This document shows positions 1 through 5,331 of a stretch of 5,331 bases of DNA, in pieces. The stretch comes from Shewanellaceae bacterium (GTDB lineage: Bacteria; Pseudomonadota; Gammaproteobacteria; Enterobacterales; Shewanellaceae). The translations under genes were made by a program, and so were the position numbers. Each line of letters starts with the position of its first letter. Position 1 is the stretch's first letter. The notes under the pieces are model-generated. The model was not told where the DNA came from and did no database searches. It worked only from the letters and a program-made list of their open reading frames with translations. The DNA lies in NCBI GenBank assembly GCA_016779685.1, contig JADHND010000120.1, positions 1 through 5,331 of the forward strand. Direction: 5' to 3'.

Positions 1-658
1 GCATGTGAAAAGCGGCGGTGGTGATACGTTGTAGATGAAGTAAACTAGCACATGGATACGGGTGCTCTTGATGAGGAATCAAACACACCACTCCAGAGTC
101 TACCTTGGGAGGCGGTACAAAAGCGGATGGTGGGACTTCAAGAATAGGAACAACTTGACAAAAATATTGAGTCATCACCGATAAGCGGCCGTAGTTTTTG
201 TGGTTTGGTGCCGCACTTAAGCGCAAGACCACTTCTTTCTGTAACATGAAATGCATGCTGCTGATGTGCTTGGCGTAGTCAAATAGATGGAACATCAGTG
301 GCGTTGAAATATTGTAGGGTAGGTTGCCGAATATCTTCATTTTTTTATCAGGTTCGATCAGCGTCGAAAAATCAAACTTCAAGGCGTCACCGGGGTGAAT
401 AATCAATTTATGTTGTAGTGTCGGATGATGTTCCAAGCGCTCAATGAGATCCCGATCCAGTTCAACTACATGTAGTTTATCGATGCTGGCACAGGCAGGC
501 TCAGTGAGTGCCCCAAGTCCAGGTCCAATTTCAACCATGGTGTGAGCTGAATCTGGTGCAATGGCATCAACGATACGATGAATGATGTACTGATCCTGTA
601 AAAAGTTTTGACCGAAGCGTTTTCTGGCATGATGCCCTTGATGTTTCTTATGTTGCAT
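1..658 (-). CDS. rsmA: 16S rRNA (adenine(1518)-N6/adenine(1519)-N6)-dimethyltransferase RsmA, C-terminus cut by window edge
   Basis: This is RsmA (KsgA), which transfers four methyl groups from S-adenosylmethionine to two adjacent adenines in the 3'-terminal hairpin of 16S rRNA, late in assembly of the small subunit. The frame is open from the ATG at 658 to the left edge, giving 219 residues of an enzyme usually about 270 long, so roughly the last 50 are missing. Visible motifs are the N-terminal HQGHHARKRFGQNFL (residues 6-20), the SAM-binding EIGPGLG (43-49), the acidic end of strand 2 in VVELDRD (64-70), GDA (90-92) and the catalytic GNLPYNIS (111-118). MHFMLQKEV (135-143), EVPPSAFVPPPKVDS (174-188) and RITTAAF (211-217), just before the cut, also match the family. 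The start lies inside the 3' end of pdxA, 11 nt overlapping, with GAAGAG five nt upstream. Similarity to E. coli KsgA is strong throughout. No frameshift is seen. Identification is very secure; only the missing C-terminus is unseen. Confidence 0.97.
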   Translation of the reverse strand, partial: MQHKKHQGHHARKRFGQNFLQDQYIIHRIVDAIAPDSAHTMVEIGPGLGALTEPACASIDKLHVVELDRDLIERLEHHPTLQHKLIIHPGDALKFDFSTLIEPDKKMKIFGNLPYNISTPLMFHLFDYAKHISSMHFMLQKEVVLRLSAAPNHKNYGRLSVMTQYFCQVVPILEVPPSAFVPPPKVDSGVVCLIPHQEHPYPCASLLHLQRITTAAFHM

Positions 659-1634
659 GTTGACTCTTCACTAATGTTAGCGCTTGTTCCACTGCGCATT
701 GTAAACTATTGGCACTCGCTTGATTGGTGCCAGCAAGTGTTAAGGCAGTGCCATGATCGACTGAAGTACGAATATAGGGCAGTCCTAAAGTGATGTTAAC
801 CGCCTCCCCGAACCCTTGAGCTTTCAGAACGGGTAAGCCTTGATCATGGTACATGGCCAGTATGGTATCGGCAGCCGCAAGATAAGCGGGCTGAAAGATG
901 GTATCGGCTGGTAAGGAGCCGACTAAATCGAATCCTTGTGCATTTAATTGACACAAGGTGGGGTTGATAACATCGATTTCTTCTCGACCTAGATGGCCGT
1001 CTTCACCAGCGTGTGGATTGAGTCCACACACATAAATTTTAGGTTTCGGTATTCCAAATTGTTCACGTAGTGCTCGATTTAAAATCTGGATGACCCCAGT
1101 CAGTCGGGTCGTGGTGATGGCCGCTGGCACACCACTCAGCGGTAGATGGGTGGTCACCAATGCAACCCGTAGATCAGGTGTTGCTAACATCATGACCACT
1201 TGATTGCAGCCTGCATCCGCAGCCAAGAATTCGGTATGACCCGTAAATGGAATCCCCGCCTCGTTGATGATGCCTTTGTGGACGGGGGCTGTGACTAAAG
1301 CATCAAACATTTTATTGCGCGCACCTTCAGCGGCTGTTTGCAATGTTTGTAAGACGTAGTCACTGTTGGCTGGGTTTAATTGGCCGGGTATGACGGCTTC
1401 AGGACAGGGAATATGCCTGACAGTGATGCCACCCGCCAAGTGAGGCTGAATAGACTTCGCATCAAAAGGACGCAGGCTTAAGGGCAAGCCTAATTGATCA
1501 GCCCGCTGCTGTAATAGGGTCGCATCAGCCACAACTGTCAGCGCAGCTGGCCAAGGTTTTTGGGCCAGCTTAACGATTAAATCAGGGCCGATTCCAGCGG
1601 GCTCGCCGGCGGTGATGACTAGATGAGGGGGCAT
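648..1634 (-). CDS. pdxA: 4-hydroxythreonine-4-phosphate dehydrogenase PdxA
   Basis: PdxA oxidises 4-phosphohydroxy-L-threonine with NAD(P)+ to a product that decarboxylates to 3-amino-2-oxopropyl phosphate; PdxJ then builds pyridoxine 5'-phosphate from it. It is a cytoplasmic enzyme of the DXP-dependent vitamin B6 pathway. The 328 residues match the usual length (329 in E. coli). The N-terminal TAGEPAGIGPD (8-18) and TGHTEF (131-136, substrate-binding His133 and Thr134) are present. The three divalent-metal histidines are His163 (TTHLPLS), His208 (GLNPHAGEDG) and His263 (MYHDQGLP). Lys271, Asn280 and Arg289 sit where the E. coli enzyme has its phosphate- and substrate-binding Lys274, Asn283 and Arg292, so the enzyme looks active. 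The start is three nt after the surA stop. No good Shine-Dalgarno is visible there, which suggests reinitiation by ribosomes finishing surA. The 3' end overlaps rsmA by 11 nt. Other members of the wider PdxA family (PdxA2, four-carbon acid sugar catabolism) are unlikely given the neighbours and length. Confidence 0.97.
   Translation of the reverse strand: MPPHLVITAGEPAGIGPDLIVKLAQKPWPAALTVVADATLLQQRADQLGLPLSLRPFDAKSIQPHLAGGITVRHIPCPEAVIPGQLNPANSDYVLQTLQTAAEGARNKMFDALVTAPVHKGIINEAGIPFTGHTEFLAADAGCNQVVMMLATPDLRVALVTTHLPLSGVPAAITTTRLTGVIQILNRALREQFGIPKPKIYVCGLNPHAGEDGHLGREEIDVINPTLCQLNAQGFDLVGSLPADTIFQPAYLAAADTILAMYHDQGLPVLKAQGFGEAVNITLGLPYIRTSVDHGTALTLAGTNQASANSLQCAVEQALTLVKSQHAT
664..669 (-). 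promoter_or_regulatory. ribosome binding site of rsmA, inside pdxA
   Basis: GAAGAG on the minus strand lies five nt before the rsmA ATG at 658 and within the last codons of pdxA. It decides the rsmA start and, with the 11-nt overlap of the two genes, suggests translational coupling. Seen in the sequence; the coupling is inferred. Confidence 0.6.
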
Positions 1635-1637
1635 CGT

Positions 1638-2918
1638 TTAGGCATCTGGTTGAATCGGTTCAATGTATTTGACAAAGGCTTTTAAACGCAACTCATGTAG
1701 CCAAAGCTGAAGCTCGTCCATATATTGACGTTGGAACAACATTTGCCGAGCTTGGTTGCGATGCATTTGATTCATTTGATCGAATGTTTTCTTTTCCTGC
1801 ACTTGAACGATATGCCAACCATGCACGGTTTTAAAGGGTTGGCTCAAAGCGCCTACTTTAAGTTGCTTGAGCTGTTTCGCAAACTCAGGTACGTAGACAT
1901 TTGGATCACTCAAGGGTAACTGCCCACCTTGATGGCTACTCGCTGGATCTTGAGAGTGCTCTTTCGCGTAGATTGCAAATAACTTGGGATCAGCTTGAAT
2001 ATTTTTGAGCCATGTTTGCAGTTTGCGCTGCGCTTGTTGGTCATTTAAGATGGGTGATTTTTTGAGCAAAATATGACGGCAGCGCACTTGTTCTTGATAG
2101 ACATGTTGTTGCCCTTGAATATCTAATATTTTAATGAGATGAAAACCCGAGCTGCTCTTCAAGGGACCAATGATGGTATTGGGTTGATTTTTTTTGATGG
2201 ATTCCTTGAACAGCGAAGGCATGGCATGAATGTCCATATAATCCCATTCTCCACCTTGTTTAGCTTCGGCACCATCGGAATGGTTCATCGCCAATGTTTT
2301 AAAATCAGCACCTTGGTCTAATTGCTGTTTAAGTTCTTCTGCATGTTGTTTTGAAGCATTGATATCGGTATTGGTGGCGTGCATAGGGGTGCTAATTAAA
2401 ATATGGGCAATACGATATTTGACTTTTTGGGTATTAGCTTGTTCTATGCTGGCTACCAAAGTATCGATGGCGGCTTCTGAGATAGTAATTTTAGACAGCA
2501 TTCTGGCACGTTGAATATAAGCAATCAGCATTTGTTGCCGGAGTTCTTCTCGGTAAGTTGCAAATGGCTGCCCCGATGGCGTCATGGTGTTTCGTAGCTG
2601 CTCTAATGTGAGGTTTTTTTGTTGCGCTTGTTTTTCAAGCGCGTGATCCAATTGCAGATCACTGATGGTTAAACTCCTGCTTTTGGCAAGCGCTAACTGG
2701 AGCTTATCGGTAATCAAACGTTCTTGTACCTGTTTGATCAAAGCTTGTTCATTGAGTTGTTCTGATTCCGCTTGTTGCTTAATCTGTAGCACTGCCCTAT
2801 CTATTTCACTTTGGAGAATAATCTGATCGTTGACAATAATGGCGGCACGGTCAATGGGGGTTGCTTGGAGCGTCATGCTCAATAAACAAAACAAGAGTAA
2901 GTAGCGTTTCAATGACAT
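1638..2918 (-). CDS. surA: periplasmic chaperone / peptidyl-prolyl isomerase SurA
   Basis: SurA binds unfolded outer-membrane proteins in the periplasm and delivers them to the BAM complex; LptD is a known client in E. coli. The 426 residues match the family (428 in E. coli). A Sec signal peptide is clear: basic MSLKRY, a hydrophobic core, and likely cleavage after Ala19 (TLQA). The N-terminal chaperone domain spans about 20-160, with IDRAAIIVNDQIILQSEID and the SGQPFATYREELRQQM stretch typical of SurA. Parvulin domain 1 is about 167-268 (AHILIS, His172; SDG, Asp215; GFHLIKI, His260). Parvulin domain 2 is about 277-376 (RHILLK, His282; SQDP, Asp324; HGWHIVQV, His369). A C-terminal helix follows, ending AFVKYIEPIQPDA. 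Both domains lack the usual Leu-Gly-Trp after the Gly-Gly turn (GGEWDY at 222-227 and GGQLPL at 331-336), so isomerase activity is less certain than chaperone function. An A8 run lies at codons 242-244. GGGA six nt upstream supports the ATG at 2918. Confidence 0.97.
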   Translation of the reverse strand: MSLKRYLLLFCLLSMTLQATPIDRAAIIVNDQIILQSEIDRAVLQIKQQAESEQLNEQALIKQVQERLITDKLQLALAKSRSLTISDLQLDHALEKQAQQKNLTLEQLRNTMTPSGQPFATYREELRQQMLIAYIQRARMLSKITISEAAIDTLVASIEQANTQKVKYRIAHILISTPMHATNTDINASKQHAEELKQQLDQGADFKTLAMNHSDGAEAKQGGEWDYMDIHAMPSLFKESIKKNQPNTIIGPLKSSSGFHLIKILDIQGQQHVYQEQVRCRHILLKKSPILNDQQAQRKLQTWLKNIQADPKLFAIYAKEHSQDPASSHQGGQLPLSDPNVYVPEFAKQLKQLKVGALSQPFKTVHGWHIVQVQEKKTFDQMNQMHRNQARQMLFQRQYMDELQLWLHELRLKAFVKYIEPIQPDA

Positions 2919-2965
2919 AGTCTATCCCGTAGTTAGTGAATCGATGTCGCACATCCCATTGCATA
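2919..2965 (-). promoter_or_regulatory. lptD-surA intercistronic gap with surA ribosome binding site and a small hairpin
   Basis: These 47 nt separate the lptD stop from the surA start. GGGA (2925-2928 on the minus strand) sits six nt before the surA ATG and is a modest Shine-Dalgarno. GATGT-GCG-ACATC (2943-2955) can form a 5-bp stem with a 3-nt loop. No run of T follows it, so it is not an intrinsic terminator. No convincing promoter is visible here, so surA is probably transcribed together with lptD. Confidence 0.5.
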
Positions 2966-5218
2966 TTACTGTTGTAAGTAGATGGGTTCACGATAATTAA
3001 AAATACCTTGGTTTAAGCGACTTTTTAGATCTTGATGGCGACTGCTGCTAAACGGTAAGTAAAATGAAAATTCAAAGTTTTGATCAAATTGACCATCCGG
3101 CAACCATGTTTTATGCGCTTCATCGTATTCAGTGCTTAGTTGTTGAGAAAAGCTTAATGCTACCCCCCAACAGCAGGCATTATATTGTACACCTAAGCGT
3201 CTTTCAACGGAACGTTTTTTTATGTGATCATAATAAAAGTTGCCATGTATTTGGAAATTTTCACCGATGGGAAATAAAAAACGAAAACCAGTTTGATTGA
3301 TTTGTTTGCTGGCGGCGCTGGCAAATTTAAAGCGATGGCTCAGCTGTGTGTATATTTGCTCTGATTGATAGCTTAGGTAGGAGGCTATTTGTTTATTTTT
3401 CCGGTGGTGCACATCATATAACCACTCACTTTCAAGATGCCAATCTTGCCAAGGTTGCATACTCAAACCCACCACGAAAGGAGAGCTGGAGGGCATGTTG
3501 TTAAGCGTCTGATCGCTGCTGCTCATGTTGAAATCATCCCGTTCTGTTCGTGATGGTGTCATATAGATGATTTGACCGAGACTCAGCTTAGCGATTTCTC
3601 CTATGCTAGATTGGAGTACGCGAGATGAAAGACCAAGCGTCACTTGATTGATATCAGCAAGCCTATCTAAGCCAGCATAGCGCCGCTCACGAAACAGCAA
3701 ATATATATCTTCCGATAGTAGAGACGTATCGTAGCGTCGAATGGAGCGTTGATCACGATAGGGAACATATAGGTATTGTAGTTGCGGCTCAAGCGTTTGG
3801 GTTAAGGGTTGATCAAGCCAAGAGACTGGACGTTCGAATCTTAACTGGGCATTGACCTTGAATTGTGGTACGAAGCGATGATGAATCGTTTTTTCTGTCT
3901 CAAATTGTTGCTGATAGTAGGTATGCATGAGCTTCACAGAACTGATCAAGCTTCCTTCAGGTGCGACTAAAGGCCAGGAGAGTTGGAAGCTAGAATGCAT
4001 GCGCCAGGCCTGTTCATTCGAATGATTGCGTTTGATAAACTGAGAGGTGTTATGGGTTAGCTGTACATCGAATAGGTCGAGCCACTGATAAGACTGGTAT
4101 TCCGCACGGACTTCAGGGAACACTTGATAAGGGGAGGGCAACGTGTGATCCAACAGTTTGATGTCTTTTAAATGAGCAGCAAGGTGCCATTGTTCACTAC
4201 GATAGGTTAAATGACCGTAGCGATTTATTTGAGTTGTGTGTTTGTTTTGGATATCGGATAAGTGTTCGCGAAAATAATTGCCATCAGACACATTCTGAAA
4301 TTGTAGCATGCCCGTCCAATGATCCCCACTTTGATAACGATGTTGCAGTAAATAAGCATATCGTTGTTGATTAAATTCAGCATCTTCATGAATATATTCA
4401 CCTTGGATACGCCCTTGTTGATAAGGAGTGAGATAGCGCAATTCATTCTTTAACAAGGTGCCACGGTTCGATAGGTTGGGGGTGAATGTATTGTCGATTT
4501 GAGGTGCGATGTTCCAATAAATAGGCATATCGAGCCGCAGCTGTCGGTTATGAAAATTGACTCGAGGCATTAACAAACCGGACTGTCGATTTTTATTAAG
4601 CGAAATTTGAGCATAGGGGAGCTTGAACACTGGCACATCGTAAATTTTAATCGTAGGTTCTTTGAAAGTCGCCAGTTGTTTGTCCTGTGAGTACGTAATC
4701 GCTTGAGATGAAACTGACCAAGTTTTATTGTGGTCAGGGCACTGGGTGAAACTGGCGTTGATCATGGAGACTTTTTTTTGGGGACTGATGCTGATACTGT
4801 CTGAATAACCATGACTTTTTTGGTCGGGTAACCAGTAACGCGTATCTTGTATTTGACACGCTTTGGTGGTTAAATTGGCCTTTACAGCGCTGGCTTGCAG
4901 CACCAATCCAGCGCTGTAAAAGCTGAGATGCCCCTCCGCCTCAATGATGCGCTCGGGTTGATAAAAAAGAGCCTTATCCGCTAAAATAAGTTGCCGATCT
5001 TGGGCGACCACCACTTGACCTTCAAATTGGGCGGTTTGATTGAGATTAATTTCCATTTGCTGTGCCTTAATGACCAGCTGCTTAGGCTCGTCTTCAAGCG
5101 CTTCAGAGGTTTGGAGAGCAGGCCGATTGCCGGCGCAAGGGATATCTGAAGCGAGCACGCTGGCTGGGTTCAAGCAAAACAGGCCTAGGAACATCAGAAA
5201 AAGTTTTAAGCAACGCAT
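2966..5218 (-). CDS. lptD: LPS-assembly outer membrane protein LptD
   Basis: LptD (Imp/OstA), with the lipoprotein LptE, forms the outer-membrane translocon that places lipopolysaccharide in the outer leaflet at the end of the Lpt bridge. It has 750 residues (784 in E. coli). The signal peptide is MRCLKLFLMFLGLF with likely cleavage after Ala23 (SVLA). The jellyroll OstA domain, which docks with LptA, covers about 47-165. The large beta-barrel runs from about 165 to 750 and carries family hallmarks: YWNIAPQIDNTFTP (234-247), LEPQLQYLYVPYRDQ (476-490), FRERRYAGLDRLADINQV (509-526) and LGVQYNACCWG (675-685). Cys28, Cys160, Cys682 and Cys683 match the four E. coli cysteines (31, 173, 724, 725) that form the two essential long-range disulfides. 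Cys121 is an additional mature cysteine. The only plausible start is the ATG at 5218, because an in-frame TAA lies just upstream. A GAAGGA lies 14 nt before it, longer than optimal spacing. LptE is not in the window. The gene heads the operon. Codons 100-113 contain a perfect inverted repeat. Confidence 0.97.
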   Translation of the reverse strand: MRCLKLFLMFLGLFCLNPASVLASDIPCAGNRPALQTSEALEDEPKQLVIKAQQMEINLNQTAQFEGQVVVAQDRQLILADKALFYQPERIIEAEGHLSFYSAGLVLQASAVKANLTTKACQIQDTRYWLPDQKSHGYSDSISISPQKKVSMINASFTQCPDHNKTWSVSSQAITYSQDKQLATFKEPTIKIYDVPVFKLPYAQISLNKNRQSGLLMPRVNFHNRQLRLDMPIYWNIAPQIDNTFTPNLSNRGTLLKNELRYLTPYQQGRIQGEYIHEDAEFNQQRYAYLLQHRYQSGDHWTGMLQFQNVSDGNYFREHLSDIQNKHTTQINRYGHLTYRSEQWHLAAHLKDIKLLDHTLPSPYQVFPEVRAEYQSYQWLDLFDVQLTHNTSQFIKRNHSNEQAWRMHSSFQLSWPLVAPEGSLISSVKLMHTYYQQQFETEKTIHHRFVPQFKVNAQLRFERPVSWLDQPLTQTLEPQLQYLYVPYRDQRSIRRYDTSLLSEDIYLLFRERRYAGLDRLADINQVTLGLSSRVLQSSIGEIAKLSLGQIIYMTPSRTERDDFNMSSSDQTLNNMPSSSPFVVGLSMQPWQDWHLESEWLYDVHHRKNKQIASYLSYQSEQIYTQLSHRFKFASAASKQINQTGFRFLFPIGENFQIHGNFYYDHIKKRSVERRLGVQYNACCWGVALSFSQQLSTEYDEAHKTWLPDGQFDQNFEFSFYLPFSSSRHQDLKSRLNQGIFNYREPIYLQQ
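4881..4920. repeat. perfect 13-bp inverted repeat inside lptD
   Basis: The arm at 4881-4893 (TTTACAGCGCTGG) is the exact reverse complement of the arm at 4908-4920 (CCAGCGCTGTAAA), with 14 nt between. After one mismatched pair the stem gains three more pairs (TTG with CAA), leaving a 6-nt loop. Each arm also contains the self-palindromic octamer CAGCGCTG (4885-4892 and 4909-4916), so the two octamers are 24 nt apart and are direct as well as inverted repeats. It codes for LptD residues 100-113 in the jellyroll domain and does not break the frame. The symmetry is seen directly; any function is unknown. Confidence 0.85.
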
Positions 5219-5331
5219 AGATAAATGAACAGTCCTTCGTTATTATCTTTATTAAGAGGGAGCAGCATCTTGCACCTAGCTGACCCAGTTGACAACGGCT
5301 ATCATAAAACAATTTGAGTCAAATCGCTATG
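5219..5331 (-). promoter_or_regulatory. leader and probable promoter region of the lptD operon
   Basis: This 113-nt stretch upstream of lptD has no convincing gene and should hold the operon promoter or part of it. Minus-strand candidates are all weak: TTGTCA (5290-5295) followed after 17 nt by CAAGAT (5267-5272); GATAAT (5242-5247) in an AT-rich run, without a good -35; and TATGAT (5301-5306), also without a -35 at normal spacing. On the plus strand TTGACA (5289-5294) is a perfect -35 but has no -10 at the right distance. A 13-bp palindrome, ATTTGA-G-TCAAAT (5312-5324), and a shorter one, GTTG-A-CAAC (5288-5296), could be operators. I could not find the sigma-E pattern that drives this operon in E. 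coli. GAAGGA at 5233-5238 is the likely lptD ribosome binding site. Confidence 0.4.

Noticed and set aside
466..699. Minus-strand open frame of 77 codons over the pdxA-rsmA junction
   Set aside because: It runs in another frame across well-conserved RsmA and PdxA coding sequence and is a shadow of them.
1545..1570. 8-bp GC-rich inverted repeat AGCTGGCC / GGCCAGCT in early pdxA
   Set aside because: About one or two such 8-bp stems with a short loop are expected by chance in a window this size, and it lies in conserved-length coding sequence without a T run on the coding strand.
2188..2195. A8 run in surA codons 242-244
   Set aside because: It is explained by two AAA lysine codons and an AAT in a gene rich in A-ending codons; other A6-A7 runs occur nearby. 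No evidence for programmed slippage.
3064..3300. Plus-strand open frame of 78 codons opposite lptD
   Set aside because: It lies wholly antisense to the conserved LptD C-terminal barrel, has no recognisable protein features and no ribosome binding site of note.
5267..5296. Possible sigma-E promoter for lptD, as in E. coli
   Set aside because: CAACTG resembles part of the GGAACTT -35 element, but no TCTGA or TCAAA element follows at the right distance.
5329..5331. An ATG at the very right edge on the plus strand that could start a divergent gene
   Set aside because: Only the start triplet is visible, with no good Shine-Dalgarno before it and no -10 matching the TTGACA at 5289. A divergent neighbour is common next to lptD, but nothing here proves one.

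Overview
The window holds four genes, all on the minus strand and read from right to left: lptD, surA, pdxA and the first four fifths of rsmA (ksgA). This is the conserved gammaproteobacterial order known from E. coli as imp(lptD)-surA-pdxA-ksgA, which there continues into apaG and apaH. The proteins resemble the E. coli versions closely in length and motifs. Base composition is moderate (mid-40s percent GC by eye), with many AAA, CAA and CAT codons. This fits a gammaproteobacterium with a Gram-negative LPS outer membrane. Genus and family cannot be read from the sequence; a Legionellales-like or similar moderately AT-rich lineage is only a guess.

Layout from transcription start to end: 5219-5331 is a non-coding leader with two short palindromes and weak promoter-like sequences. 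2966-5218 is lptD, the LPS translocon of the outer membrane. 2919-2965 is a 47-nt gap with a tiny hairpin. 1638-2918 is surA, the periplasmic chaperone. Three nt separate it from pdxA (648-1634), a vitamin B6 biosynthesis dehydrogenase. pdxA overlaps the start of rsmA (1-658, cut by the window edge), the 16S rRNA dimethyltransferase. No terminator is visible between genes, so one polycistronic message is the simplest reading.

The first two genes form an outer-membrane assembly pair: SurA escorts beta-barrel proteins, including LptD, to the BAM complex, and LptD then inserts LPS in the outer leaflet. The last two are housekeeping genes for cofactor synthesis and ribosome maturation, joined to the others by operon structure rather than by a shared pathway.

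I found no previously undescribed system. The feature least explained by the genes is a perfect 13-bp inverted repeat inside lptD (4881-4920). Lesser points are SurA parvulin domains that lack the usual Leu-Gly-Trp turn, a fifth cysteine in mature LptD, and a palindrome-bearing leader in front of lptD.
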